A model generated the notes under the pieces. It worked only from the letters and a program-made list of their open reading frames with translations, was not told the origin of the DNA and did no database searches. From assembly GCA_029263315.1 (NCBI GenBank), contig JAJCXR010000038.1:1-64000 (forward strand): a stretch of 64,000 nt of DNA, given 5' to 3'. Shown piece by piece: positions 7,754-16,247 of the stretch. The position numbers were made by a program, and so were the translations under genes. Source of the stretch: Acidobacteriota bacterium. Lineage in GTDB: Bacteria > Acidobacteriota > Thermoanaerobaculia > Multivoradales > J023. The number at the start of each line of letters is the position of its first letter. Position 1 is the stretch's first letter.

Positions 7754-8407
7754 TCAGATCTGCCCTCGCCGGGCCATTGAGATCCACCGGCCCAACCCAG
7801 CCACGATCAGATGATCGACCAAGCGAATCCCCACCACTCGCCCTGCTTCTTCGATGCGCTGGGTAAACGCCAAGTCATCGGCCGACGGGGTCGGGTCTCC
7901 TGAAGTGTGGGTGTGAAACAGGATGATCGACGATGCCCGGTGGTGCAACGCTGCCCGGAAGACCTGCCGCGGCTCGACGTGGATGCGCTTGATCGTGCCG
8001 CGAAAGAGCTCGCGGTCGGCGATGAGCTGGTGGCGGACGTCGAGAAACAGCACGCCCATCACTTCTTGATCAGCGCAGCCGAACCGCAACGCCACGTAAT
8101 TGGCGACGACGGCGGGGTGGTCGAGGATCTGCCGATCCATCAACTTCGTTCGGCCGAGGCGAGCGGCGAGCTCACGCGCAGCGAGGAGGATCGCTACCCG
8201 CACGTTGCCGATGCCTTGACGGTCGAGCAGTTGCTCGTCGACTTCCCCCAATCCCGCCAGACCGCCGAGGTCTTGCAGCAGATCATCGGCCAACCGCTTC
8301 GCCGACCGACCGCGGCAGCTGGAGTGCAGCAGGACCGCCAACAGCTCAGCGTCCGACAGCGACCCCGCCCCGTCCCGCAAGAGACGATCCGGCAACCGCT
8401 CACTCAC
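7754..8407 (-). CDS. radC: RadC-like JAMM/MPN-domain protein, 217 aa
   Basis: The N-terminal half has the helix-hairpin-helix region of RadC (about residues 15-80, with GIGNVRVAILLAA). The C-terminal JAMM metalloprotease-like domain carries a complete HxHx7SxxD motif: His165, His167, Ser175, Asp178 in HTHTSGDPTPSADD. Length is normal for the family. The GTG start overlaps the stop of the upstream gene as GTGA, so translation is coupled. RadC proteins are frequent on phages and integrative elements; their biochemical role is unsettled, and this location beside a Mom-like gene fits an element-borne copy. Confidence 0.92.
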   Translation of the reverse strand: MSERLPDRLLRDGAGSLSDAELLAVLLHSSCRGRSAKRLADDLLQDLGGLAGLGEVDEQLLDRQGIGNVRVAILLAARELAARLGRTKLMDRQILDHPAVVANYVALRFGCADQEVMGVLFLDVRHQLIADRELFRGTIKRIHVEPRQVFRAALHHRASSIILFHTHTSGDPTPSADDLAFTQRIEEAGRVVGIRLVDHLIVAGLGRWISMARRGQI

Positions 8408-8739
8408 TCGTCGACCTCCTGCAGCAGCCGATTACGCTCGGCGTGGCGACGGCACAGCGCGTCGTCGTCGAGGTAGGCCAATGACTCCAACGTCTCGATG
8501 GCGTCGGCCAACAGATCGCCACGGACGCAACGGACGCCGTCGCCGATCTCCTCGAGCAGCTCGAATTGGTCGCCCGGCTTGGGGATTGTCGCTGCCAGTG
8601 TGCCAAGCCGTTGGTCGATCTGGCGCAGGTCGTTGGCCAGGCTGGCGATGATCCGTCGAGCCATGTGGAAGGTCTGCCGACGTTGCCGGTGGACATCGAG
8701 TGAGGTGGGCGTGTTGCGGGAAACAAAGAGGGTCGTCAT
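8404..8739 (-). CDS. Small helical hypothetical protein, 111 aa
   Basis: The product is mainly alpha-helical, with Arg-rich N-terminal segments and an acidic C-terminal half (ETLESLAYLDDDALCRR). No domain is recognised. ATG at 8739 fits the gene order. Its stop overlaps the radC start by four bases, so the two are very probably one operon. A role linked to RadC or to DNA handling is possible but unproven. Confidence 0.7.
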   Translation of the reverse strand: MTTLFVSRNTPTSLDVHRQRRQTFHMARRIIASLANDLRQIDQRLGTLAATIPKPGDQFELLEEIGDGVRCVRGDLLADAIETLESLAYLDDDALCRRHAERNRLLQEVDE

Positions 8740-8748
8740 GGGTCCGTT

Positions 8749-8832
8749 CTCCCAAGTCTTGGGGCCCGCTCATCGATCCGTGGGCCCCGGTGGTTGATGG
8801 GCCATGGGAAATATGCCGGACAGACTTGGGAG
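8749..8832. repeat. Nested inverted repeats between mom-like and downstream genes
   Basis: CTCCCAAGTCT at 8749-8759 is perfectly inverted at 8822-8832. Inside it GGGGCCC and GGGCCCC form a second pair around 8760-8788. The structure sits in the 135-bp gap after the Mom-like gene and may be a terminator, a processing site or an operator. Confidence 0.6.
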
Positions 8833-8874
8833 TCAAAGAAACCGAGGGCTGGGCCGGGTGTGGATCTGGGTGGC

Positions 8875-9534
8875 TCACGATGGTTCTGTCTGTGCTTTCT
8901 CGGAGGCGTTGCGGGTCGGGTATGGCAACGCGGACGCCTGGAGCATCCGCCGCATCTTGCGGTCGAACGGATAGACGTACTTGAGCTTCGCCGGCATCTC
9001 GACGCGTCGGGCATTCGGATCGACGGTGCGCCGCAACGTGGCGACACTCTGGCCGCCAGGGCCGTAGCGATCGTAGGCGGTCCGCGGGTGGACGATCTCG
9101 CCGAGGATCTTGAGGTAGGGCTGTTTCGAGGGGCCGAGGTAGATGAAGTTGGTGGCCTGGTAAATGGTGCCGACGTGGCCTTCCTTCATGTCGGCGTACG
9201 ACACCACCAGGCGCAGCCCCGGTGATTGACGTTTGAGCAGCTTGAGGCTTGTGGCGACGCACTTCGAGGTTGGCCAGTGGCGGTTCGTGGCGGGCGCCAA
9301 AGCCACGCGGACGAGCTCGCAGGCCTCCGTCGGTTGTAGACCGAAGGGGCTGGCCAAGTGACGGTTGGCGCCGACGCCGTAGACGATCGCGCCGACGAAT
9401 CGCCCTTCCTCCCAGACACCGAAGCGCACCAGCTTGCTCGATGGCATGGCGCGAGAGTAGTGCCAGCGGTAGACCGCGGCTTTCGCCGCGTCGTAGGAGC
9501 AACCGGCGATCGTCAGCTCGGGTTTGTCGCTCAT
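8875..9534 (-). CDS. Mom-like phage DNA-modification protein, 219 aa
   Basis: This protein resembles phage Mu Mom, an acetyltransferase-fold enzyme that converts adenine in phage DNA to a carbamoylmethyl-type derivative and so blocks host restriction. Family blocks are visible: WHYSRAMP (24-31), FGVWEEGRFVGAIVYG (38-53), ELVRVAL (73-79) and VSYADMKEGHVGTIYQATNF (111-130). The ATG at 9534 overlaps the stop of the ParB-like gene as ATGA; an upstream ATG at 9564 is less likely. It stands in a leftward phage-like cluster. Mom is toxic when unregulated; no Com-like regulator was recognised nearby. Confidence 0.9.
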   Translation of the reverse strand: MSDKPELTIAGCSYDAAKAAVYRWHYSRAMPSSKLVRFGVWEEGRFVGAIVYGVGANRHLASPFGLQPTEACELVRVALAPATNRHWPTSKCVATSLKLLKRQSPGLRLVVSYADMKEGHVGTIYQATNFIYLGPSKQPYLKILGEIVHPRTAYDRYGPGGQSVATLRRTVDPNARRVEMPAKLKYVYPFDRKMRRMLQASALPYPTRNASEKAQTEPS

Positions 9535-10106
9535 GGCTCCCAGCTGTGACCGCACTCGGGGCATACGATCGGCTCCTTCTGATCGAGCCGCGGTTGCTCC
9601 TCGAGGTCCTCGGGCTCGAAGTCCGGTCCCTGAAGCAACGACGCCACCTCCTCGCTGTCGAAGCTAGCCAGCAGCTCTCCGGCCTCGGGTGTGTCCTGCA
9701 ACACCGCCTGCAGGCCCGCCTCGTCCCAGATGGCCAGCAGGTCGTTGAAGCCCAGGTTGCCACCCAGCAGACCCAGGTTGTTGTGATCGATGGCGAACGC
9801 CACCGCCGCGGACCGGCTCTCGGCATCGACACCGAAGATGACGGGCACCGCCCACTCGCCAGAATCGAGCACACCGATGCCACGGGGTGGCTCGAGTCCC
9901 TCGGCTTGCATGCGTTCGAGGGCCTCGGTGCGGCCGTTGCCGTAGACCAGGCCGTCAAGCTGGGCGTCGTACTTTGGCGGATCGCCGAAGCCGTGGGTCG
10001 TGATCGACTCGATGAGGGCGTCGAGGTCGTGCAGCTTCGGATTGGCGTCCCAGCGTTGAGCCTGGGAGAGGGGGACGTAGCGCAGCTCAAGGGTGTTGTT
10101 GTCCAT
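9531..10106 (-). CDS. ParB-like domain protein with C-terminal zinc-ribbon-like CxxC, 191 aa
   Basis: Residues 8-75 match the ParB/Srx-like N-terminal fold: VPLSQAQRWDANPKLHD, then HGFGDPP and YGNGRTEALERM. The last ten residues contain CPECGHSW, half of a zinc ribbon. It lacks the ParB DNA-binding middle domain, so it is not a partition protein. Phage-borne proteins of this type commonly sit beside Mom or methyltransferase genes. ATG at 10106 was chosen because the residues before it are low-complexity and upstream of the conserved start; its ribosome site is weak. Translation is coupled to the Mom-like gene through ATGA. Confidence 0.8.
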   Translation of the reverse strand: MDNNTLELRYVPLSQAQRWDANPKLHDLDALIESITTHGFGDPPKYDAQLDGLVYGNGRTEALERMQAEGLEPPRGIGVLDSGEWAVPVIFGVDAESRSAAVAFAIDHNNLGLLGGNLGFNDLLAIWDEAGLQAVLQDTPEAGELLASFDSEEVASLLQGPDFEPEDLEEQPRLDQKEPIVCPECGHSWEP

Positions 10107-10164
10107 GCTTGGAGGGTAGGCCGGGCGAGGGTTGGAACATGCCGAGTCGGAGCCCTGCCGGCCA

Positions 10165-10911
10165 TCAGCACCGCCCCCGCGCCATCTCGATGGCACGAGC
10201 GAACGTGACGTCCCGCTGCCGAGCTTTGTACACCGTCGAGTAGTTGATGCCGCACAGCTCCGCCGCCAGCTTGGCGCCCTTGCCCTGGCGAATCAGCTGG
10301 AGCACGGCGGCTTGCCAGATGCCCGGATGTTTGTGCGTGCTGGCCAGCTCGAAACCGTCCTCGAGGTCGTCGATCTTGGGATCGGCGCGACCAACTCGAC
10401 CGATTAGCCGCAGGCCGAGGTCGTCGCATTCCCGCAGGTGCATGGCACCGCCCACCGGGTCCCCCACCGTCGCCGAATCGCCAAGCTGCGGCGCCAACCA
10501 GGCGAGCAGCGAGCTTCGAGGATCGGGCGCCGCTGGCGGATCGACGCTATCCGGCCGAGCCGAGCCCCAGAGCAGCACCCGGCCACCGTCCAGGCCGCCG
10601 AGACCCTGCCAAAACCAGCCCGCCACTTCCAACGCATCCGCCACCAGCTGACCCCGTCGAAAATGGATCGCCACCGCCAGGCGAGTGCTGTCGACCGCCA
10701 GCAGCCGCATCTCCGCCAGCCAACCCGTGCACCACAGCGAGAACGCCGAGCTCGGCAGATCCGGCACCCGTTTGTCGTCGAGATCGGCGACCACCGCGTC
10801 CAACCGTCGATGGCCTTGCAACGACCCAAAGAGCACATCCGCCGACGCCAGGACGTGCATGCGTGTTGGGTCCTCGCGGCTCGTCGCCGTCCAGACCTTG
10901 CCCGGTCCCAC
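10165..10911 (-). CDS. Hypothetical protein with C-terminal HTH, 248 aa
   Basis: The last 50 residues form a clear helix-turn-helix: WQAAVLQLIRQGKGAKLAAE followed by LCGINYSTVYKARQRD, like small terminase or homeodomain-type phage proteins. The first 170 residues are rich in Trp, Leu and Asp and unrecognised. The GTG at 10911 lies just after the stop of the replication gene (10914); an internal ATG at 10860 would give 231 aa. Its place between the replication and ParB/Mom genes suggests a regulator or small terminase subunit. No large terminase follows, which weakens the latter. Confidence 0.65.
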   Translation of the reverse strand: MGPGKVWTATSREDPTRMHVLASADVLFGSLQGHRRLDAVVADLDDKRVPDLPSSAFSLWCTGWLAEMRLLAVDSTRLAVAIHFRRGQLVADALEVAGWFWQGLGGLDGGRVLLWGSARPDSVDPPAAPDPRSSLLAWLAPQLGDSATVGDPVGGAMHLRECDDLGLRLIGRVGRADPKIDDLEDGFELASTHKHPGIWQAAVLQLIRQGKGAKLAAELCGINYSTVYKARQRDVTFARAIEMARGRC

Positions 10912-10913
10912 CG

Positions 10914-12320
10914 TCAGGCCCCCAAGGCTCGGTCGAGAATCCTGCGGATCTGCCCGGCCGTCAGCGCAATGTGGATCGCCGCACTGGCTGCCCGGCGCTG
11001 GTCGTCCGACAGGTGGCCCGAGATCTCGTCGTTGGCCAGCGACTTCAGGGCCACCTCCTTTTCCAGCTCGTAGTCGTCGATTTCCAGCTCCGGGTGCTGG
11101 TGCAGGTGTCCGCGTTCCAGCTCTCGCAGCCGGAGGTCGACCCACTTCAGCCGGTAGATGTCGGTTCGCAGGCCGTCCGCCAGGGCCGCCTCGATCAGCG
11201 AGCTTGGGATGCCGTCGTCGATCCACGAGTCCACCAGCTCGATCTCCGACACCTCCAGCTGCCGTCGCAAGACGGCCCCCGCCTTGTGGATCAAGACTTC
11301 CCGCTCCCATCCTTCGGCGGCGTCGTCTCGCGCGGGCGCGCCCGCGTCTGAGCAAGCCCGCCTGCTCTTCTCTGAGGTTGGAATTTGGATATTGGAAGAT
11401 GGAAGATGGAAGATGGAATGTGGGACACCGTCCCCGACACCGTGTGCTACACCGTCCCTGACACCGTGTGCCACACCGTCCCCGACACCGTGTGCCACAC
11501 CGTCCTCGACACCGTATCCCACACCGTCCTCGACACCGCCTAGAAGACCGTGGGATGGGCGTTTGTGGGATTCTGGCGGATCATCGATCGGGGCTGCGTC
11601 TTCGGCCATCTCGGAGGGCTCCGTCGATGTCTCCGACATCTCCACCGGGGTCTCCGACACCGTCTCCACCGGGGTCTCGAACAGAGTGCCGACCACGGTG
11701 TCCGGCACTGTCTCGGACACCGTCCCCGACACCGTGTCAGACACGGAGGAAACCCGCATGGCAGCGGGCGCCACGGCGTCGAGGTAGCGGACGTCGTCGG
11801 TTGCGCCTTTAGGGTGAACATGGGTGGCGCCGTTGGGGTGATGATCACGACGTTCATCGGACGCTTCATCAGCCAACCGAACCATCGTCTCGGGAATCGC
11901 ATCGAGCCAGGACGTCCCCTTCTCGGCTCCAACCTGCTCCGCCCGTTCCCGCACCATCGAGACCGCCCGATCTACCCGGCGTCGCACCAAGTCCGTGCTC
12001 GGCAACAGATCGATGATCCGTCCCCAGCCCATGACCACCGACGGATTAGCCGGTTCCTCCAAATAGTCGGCCGAAAGCGCTACGCAGCGCTTGCCGACTT
12101 CGATCCGTCCAATTGCCGCCAAGTCCCGCAACGCCACGTCACAGCTTTGGCGGTCGAGGTCACATTCGTCCGCCAGGCCGCCGACCGTCATCCGGAGCAA
12201 CCCCAGCGAGGTCATCTGCGGATGGGTGATCAAGTGTAGATAGACGAGCCGAGCGTCCTTCGAGAGATCGAGAAACGCCTCGTCGTTGTGGTGGTCCGTG
12301 CCGACCAGTCTTTTGCGCAC
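10914..12320 (-). CDS. Phage-type replication initiation protein, 468 aa
   Basis: The N-terminal 90 residues resemble the winged-helix region of phage replication proteins: DEAFLDLSKDARLVYLHLIT and then LGLLRMTVGGLADECDL. The middle is an elongated linker encoded by tandem 12-bp repeats that give alternating DGV and HGV units and Val-Ser-Glu-Thr runs. The last 150 residues are helical and charged. The GTG at 12320 has a strong AGGAGG site. It is the first gene of the leftward block that begins 243 bp from tRNA-Phe. Origin binding is inferred; repeats just upstream (12510-12531) may be iterons. Confidence 0.68.
   Translation of the reverse strand: MRKRLVGTDHHNDEAFLDLSKDARLVYLHLITHPQMTSLGLLRMTVGGLADECDLDRQSCDVALRDLAAIGRIEVGKRCVALSADYLEEPANPSVVMGWGRIIDLLPSTDLVRRRVDRAVSMVRERAEQVGAEKGTSWLDAIPETMVRLADEASDERRDHHPNGATHVHPKGATDDVRYLDAVAPAAMRVSSVSDTVSGTVSETVPDTVVGTLFETPVETVSETPVEMSETSTEPSEMAEDAAPIDDPPESHKRPSHGLLGGVEDGVGYGVEDGVAHGVGDGVAHGVRDGVAHGVGDGVPHSIFHLPSSNIQIPTSEKSRRACSDAGAPARDDAAEGWEREVLIHKAGAVLRRQLEVSEIELVDSWIDDGIPSSLIEAALADGLRTDIYRLKWVDLRLRELERGHLHQHPELEIDDYELEKEVALKSLANDEISGHLSDDQRRAASAAIHIALTAGQIRRILDRALGA
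11426..11543. repeat. 12-bp minisatellite inside the replication gene, about ten units
   Basis: Units alternate CACCGTCCCCGA and CACCGTGTGCCA, giving a 24-bp higher-order period. The length stays in frame and codes for a Gly/Val/Asp/His linker. Related, more diverged units lie at about 11630-11750 and a separate cluster at 2323-2382. Confidence 0.9.
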
Positions 12321-12601
12321 GTCGAGTCCTCCTGCTGCCCAAGTGGGCGTCGTTGTTCATGGGGAGCCCGTGGTTCAGAAGGAACCAAGGGCGGAACAGC
12401 GAGGCAGGAGAGAAGGTGGGCCACGGGCCCGAGATAGGGCCCCAGCTCGGGTCCCAGAATGGGCCCCAGAATCCAGGCAGGGGGAATCGACGGGGCGGAA
12501 CTTTTCGATTTGGACCAAAATTGGACCAAAATCAGCAAGATCCGTCCACGCAGGCTTTTGCCTGTGTGTATCTAACTGTTTTGTTTTGAGAAGTTTAGGA
12601 G
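12321..12601. promoter_or_regulatory. Replication-gene upstream region with direct repeats
   Basis: Two tandem copies of TTGGACCAAAA lie at 12510-12531. Further left, GGGCCCCAG-type units recur around 12430-12475. A hairpin, CACGCAGGC with GCCTGTGTG around TTTT, spans 12547-12568. This 280-bp gap separates the replication gene from tRNA-Phe and may hold its promoter, iterons or the right end of an integrated element. Function is not shown. Confidence 0.45.
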
Positions 12602-12677
12602 TGGTGCCCAGACGCGGATTTGAACCACGGACACCCTGATTTTCAGTCAGGTGCTCTACCAACTGAGCTATCTGGGC
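12602..12677 (-). tRNA. tRNA-Phe (GAA)
   Basis: The 76-nt gene has acceptor arms GCCCAGA and TCTGGGC, the D-loop GCTCAGTTGGTAGAGC, anticodon GAA in CTGAAAA, the TTCAAAT T-loop and an encoded CCA. All arms pair well. Its 3' end faces the phage-like block, the usual geometry of integration at a tRNA gene. Confidence 0.98.
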
Positions 12678-12786
12678 ACTCCCTTGCGGGACGAGGATTT
12701 TCACCGAAGCCCGATCTCAAGTCAAGGTCAAGTTGGAGGATTTTGTTCTCGACTTTGGCCTTGGCTTCGGCACTACAATAGCCGGC

Positions 12787-13602
12787 ATGGAATGTTGGCG
12801 AGCTCAGAAGGGCCTCCAGGTGTTGATCTGCCGAGGGTTTTGGACGGTCCTGGGTGGGTTGTTGCTTTGCTTGGGGAACGCGGCGCCGGGCGAGGCTTGG
12901 ACGCAGGCTAGCCAGGAGAGCATTGCCTTGGACGCGGCCCGTTTGGCGCCTCCTGATTTGTATCGCCAGTTGCGGCGCAATCGGGCGGCGTATCTACAGG
13001 GGGTGGGGGAGCCGTTTGCCGAGTACCGGGCTGAGTTTCACCAGAAGCATGCGGACGGCAGTGGTCGCTTGGATGAAGCTCTTGGCTTGGCGGTGGAGAA
13101 GGCGATTTTGTCGATCCAGCTGCTGCGGCCGTTCAATGAGATCAGTTACCGCCTGGGGGTGGTGTCGCACTATGTGGCGGACTTGAACAATCCGTTGCAC
13201 AGCAGCCAAGGGGACCCTGCGGAGGGGCGCTATTATGCCGACTATCTGCGCTATGTGGAGAGTGCCCAGCCGCGGTTTGCGGTGGTCTTTTATGGCTTTG
13301 ACGCGCAACTGGACGACTCGGCGGAGCTGCGTTTGATGTGGCAGGAGAGCCTGGAGCGTAGCCGCCATTTCTATGGTTTTGTCGGGCGGGAGTATCGCCG
13401 GGTAGGTTTCGCCTCGGGGCGTCGCAGCTTCGACGACCGCTCGGCGGCGTTTGGCATCGCCAGCCTGTCCCACAGCCATGCGGTGAGCGATGTGGCGGGG
13501 GTGTTCCGTTATATCTGGCTGCAGGCGGGTGGGGTCGACAATCGGCGGGTTTTTCCGCTCAAGGGACGCGATATCGTGCCCATCCCGCGAGCCGCTCCGT
13601 AG
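12787..13602 (+). CDS. Secreted zinc-dependent phospholipase C / S1-P1 nuclease-like protein, 271 aa
   Basis: A signal peptide (about 1-37) ends at GEA, so the mature protein would begin with Trp38. A mature N-terminal Trp is a zinc ligand in this superfamily. The core motif SHYVADLNNPLH (127-138) supplies His128, Asp132 and His138, and a later SHSH lies near residue 225. The family cleaves phospholipids or nucleic acids outside the cytoplasm; which substrate applies here cannot be told. ATG at 12787 was preferred to a TTG at 12733. It stands alone between tRNA-Phe and purH. Confidence 0.72.
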   Translation: MECWRAQKGLQVLICRGFWTVLGGLLLCLGNAAPGEAWTQASQESIALDAARLAPPDLYRQLRRNRAAYLQGVGEPFAEYRAEFHQKHADGSGRLDEALGLAVEKAILSIQLLRPFNEISYRLGVVSHYVADLNNPLHSSQGDPAEGRYYADYLRYVESAQPRFAVVFYGFDAQLDDSAELRLMWQESLERSRHFYGFVGREYRRVGFASGRRSFDDRSAAFGIASLSHSHAVSDVAGVFRYIWLQAGGVDNRRVFPLKGRDIVPIPRAAP

Positions 13603-13742
13603 GACTGGGACGCCGCTGCCGCTCGACCGGCCATGGCATCCTCCCGGGGCCTGGGATATATTCTTCTCCTCGAGCGACGCAAGGCCTTCGCTGGCCCTTG
13701 AAGGCCGGTTACCCCCTACGAATTTCCACGGACAAGACACCC

Positions 13743-15290
13743 ATGCTGCCGATTCAACGTGCGTTGATTTCTGTGTTCGATAAAGACGGTCTCGAAGAAT
13801 TTGCCCGCGGTCTGAGCGCCATGGGGATTGAAATCCTGTCGACGGGGGGGACCATGAAGTTCCTCCAGGCGGCTGGGATTCCAGTGGTGCCGGTGTCCGA
13901 TGTGACGGACCATCCGGAGATCCTCGGTGGCCGTGTCAAGACGCTACATCCCCGCATTCACGGCGGCATTCTGGCGGACCGCAGCCGGGCCGGGCATTTG
14001 ACAGAGATGCAGGAGCACGGCATTCGTCCCATCGATATGGTGGTGGTCAATCTCTATCCTTTCCAGGAGACAGCAGCCTCTGGCGCACCCTTCGAGGAGG
14101 TGGTGGAGATGATCGATATCGGCGGTCCGACGATGATCCGAGCCGGGGCGAAGAATTTCCGCAGCGTCACGGTGGTGGTCGATCCCGGTGACTACACGCA
14201 GATCATGGTGGCTTTGGAAGATGGGGAACGGCAAGTCCCCGAGCCCGTCAGGCGCGGGCTGGCGCTCAAGGCTTTTCGCCACACCCAGACCTACGACGCC
14301 GCCATCGCCACATGGTTGGAGCGCCAGAGTGCCGAGGCGGAAAATCTCTTCCCGCGGCGCCACTTCTTGAATCTGGCCCGCGAGATGCGGCCCCGCTACG
14401 GCGAGAACCCCCATCAGGACGCTGCCCTCTACCGGGTGCTCGGTGAGCCGGGCGTCTTCGGTGGCATGGAAGCGCTGCAGGGCAAGGAGCTGTCGTTCAA
14501 CAATTTGCTCGATGCCGATGCAGCGCGCAAGATGGTGGCGGCGTTCGAGGAGCCGGCGGTGGTGATCGTCAAGCACAATAATCCCTGCGGTGTGGGCCGC
14601 GGGCCCGATCTCGAAACCGCCTATCGCCGGGCCCTGGCCTGTGATCCGTTGTCGGCCTTCGGCTCAGTGATCGCGTTCAATCGTCCGGCCGACCTAGCGG
14701 TGGCGCAGGCGATGACGGACCTATTTGTCGAGGTGATCGTCGCTCCGGATTTCGAGCCGGAGGCGCGCAGCCACTACGCGGCCAAGAAACGTCTGCGTTT
14801 GGTGCAGTGCCCGCTCTACAAGCCGGCGGACGGTGAAGTGGAGCTGCGTCCCATCGACGGGGGTTTCCTGGCCCAGACCTCGGACTCGGCGCCGGTGGAG
14901 GTGAGCGAGTGGACTTGTGTCACCGAGCGGCAGCCGACGGCGGAGGAGCTGGACGCCCTGGAAATGGCCTGGATGGTGGCGCGGGGTGTCAAATCCAATG
15001 CCATCGTGCTGGCCAGCCGCGACCAAACGGTGGGCATCGGAGCCGGTCAGATGAGCCGCGTCGATTCCTGCAACCTGGCTATAAACAAAGCACAATCGCC
15101 CGTCGAAGGCAGCGCCGCGGCGTCCGATGCCTTCTTTCCGTTTCGCGACGGTTTCGAGATGTTGGCCAAGGCTGGCGTCAAAGCGGTGGTGCAACCGGGA
15201 GGGAGCCGTCGCGACGAAGAAGTCATCGCCGCCGCCAACGAATACGGCGTCGCCATGATGTTCACCGGACGACGCCATTTCCGGCATTGA
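13743..15290 (+). CDS. purH: Bifunctional AICAR transformylase / IMP cyclohydrolase, 515 aa
   Basis: The enzyme catalyses the last two steps of IMP synthesis: formylation of AICAR with 10-formyl-tetrahydrofolate and ring closure. The N-terminal cyclohydrolase domain (1-200) has ALISVFDKDG, STGGT and VKTLHPRIHGGILA. The transformylase domain (200-515) has RYGENPHQ, the catalytic KHNNPCG, GAGQMSRVDS, DAFFPFRDG and the terminal PGGSRRDEEVI. Length is typical. ATG at 13743 begins the conserved sequence. It is not in an obvious purine operon. Confidence 0.98.
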   Translation: MLPIQRALISVFDKDGLEEFARGLSAMGIEILSTGGTMKFLQAAGIPVVPVSDVTDHPEILGGRVKTLHPRIHGGILADRSRAGHLTEMQEHGIRPIDMVVVNLYPFQETAASGAPFEEVVEMIDIGGPTMIRAGAKNFRSVTVVVDPGDYTQIMVALEDGERQVPEPVRRGLALKAFRHTQTYDAAIATWLERQSAEAENLFPRRHFLNLAREMRPRYGENPHQDAALYRVLGEPGVFGGMEALQGKELSFNNLLDADAARKMVAAFEEPAVVIVKHNNPCGVGRGPDLETAYRRALACDPLSAFGSVIAFNRPADLAVAQAMTDLFVEVIVAPDFEPEARSHYAAKKRLRLVQCPLYKPADGEVELRPIDGGFLAQTSDSAPVEVSEWTCVTERQPTAEELDALEMAWMVARGVKSNAIVLASRDQTVGIGAGQMSRVDSCNLAINKAQSPVEGSAAASDAFFPFRDGFEMLAKAGVKAVVQPGGSRRDEEVIAAANEYGVAMMFTGRRHFRH

Positions 15291-15447
15291 TGCGCTGGCC
15301 TGGCGCCATGGCCGGGATCAGGTCCCGTTGAAGACAAATCTCTTTGGCGGCAGCGCCGTACAATGAGTGCAGGCAAGGGGGCGCCACGATGCCCGTCCTT
15401 TTACAGTGTCGGATGTGACAGTGCCGGATGTGGCATGATATTTATCT

Positions 15448-15597
15448 ATGGCTATCGGCGAGATGCTCGATGACGGCAACCCTCGGCCGTCGTCGTACGA
15501 GGCGCTGACCAACACGAACTGCGATCAACACGAGCCGCGATCAACCAAAGCCGCGATCAACCAAAGCCGCGTTCTACTAAAGGCAGTGATCCCATGA
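15448..15597 (+). CDS. Possible small ORF coupled to lolA, 49 aa
   Basis: An ATG at 15448 opens 49 codons whose TGA stop overlaps the lolA ATG as ATGA, an arrangement that would couple translation. The middle contains a short direct repeat (GCGATCAACCAAAGCC, twice). The product resembles nothing and no good ribosome site is seen, so it may be chance. The rest of the 300-bp gap after purH holds no other gene. Confidence 0.25.
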   Translation: MAIGEMLDDGNPRPSSYEALTNTNCDQHEPRSTKAAINQSRVLLKAVIP

Positions 15598-16247
15598 GCC
15601 AGCGAAGCCCGTTCCGGACCCGCGGACTGAAGACCGTGCTACCCGTGGCCTTTTTGCTATTTTGGACGCTACCCAGCGGTGCCGACGAGAGCCCTTGGCA
15701 GCTATTGGACGGCCTGCGGCAGGCGCTAGAAGCGCAGGGGCCGGTGACGGGGAAATTCCAACAGACGTATATTCCAGCCGGATTTTCCACCGGCGATGCG
15801 GAGAGCGGGCACCTTTCCCTGTGGCTACCCCGTTGCTTGCGCTGGAACTACGAAGAGCCTCAGGACAAGAGCTTCCTGCTCTGTGACGACGAGGTCTATT
15901 TCTGGAACGCCGACGATCCAGGCGGTCGGCATTATCGAATCCAGCCCGAGCAGGAGCCTGGGCTCGACCTTCTCTTGGTGGACGTAGCTCGCCTCAAGGA
16001 GCGCTACACCGCCGAGAGCCAGAAACTGGACGATGGGACCTACGAAGTGGCGTTGGCCTTGCCGCCGGAGGTGGAAGGGCGATTCAGCGCCAAGATCCAT
16101 CTCGATCCGGTGGCCCATCGCATTTTAGGGCTGGAGTATTCCGACGAGGAAGGCAACTTGACCCGCTTCACGGTGGGTGACTACAAGACGTTGGCCCACA
16201 CGGCCCTTTTCCAACCCCCGGCGAATGTGGAATGGACGGAAGAATAA
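15594..16247 (+). CDS. lolA: Outer-membrane lipoprotein carrier protein LolA-like, 217 aa
   Basis: LolA is the periplasmic chaperone that carries lipoproteins from the inner-membrane LolCDE complex to the outer membrane. A signal peptide covers about residues 1-30. The mature part shows the family layout: ALEAQGPVTGKFQQTYI, LWLPRCLRWNYEEPQDKSFLLCDDEVYFW and a C-terminal half of beta strands ending near GNLTRFTVGDYKTL. Length is typical. The next gene begins inside its last codons. The assignment is by fold pattern; related LolA-like proteins with other cargo exist. Confidence 0.82.
   Translation: MSQRSPFRTRGLKTVLPVAFLLFWTLPSGADESPWQLLDGLRQALEAQGPVTGKFQQTYIPAGFSTGDAESGHLSLWLPRCLRWNYEEPQDKSFLLCDDEVYFWNADDPGGRHYRIQPEQEPGLDLLLVDVARLKERYTAESQKLDDGTYEVALALPPEVEGRFSAKIHLDPVAHRILGLEYSDEEGNLTRFTVGDYKTLAHTALFQPPANVEWTEE

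Noticed and set aside
9531..10106. Chromosome or plasmid partition protein ParB
   Set aside because: It lacks the central DNA-binding domain and there is no ParA gene next to it.
12602..12677. tRNA-Phe 3' end as attachment site with a second copy to the left
   Set aside because: I looked for a second copy of the tRNA 3' sequence in 1-12600 and found none, and no integrase is present; the element boundary remains inferred.
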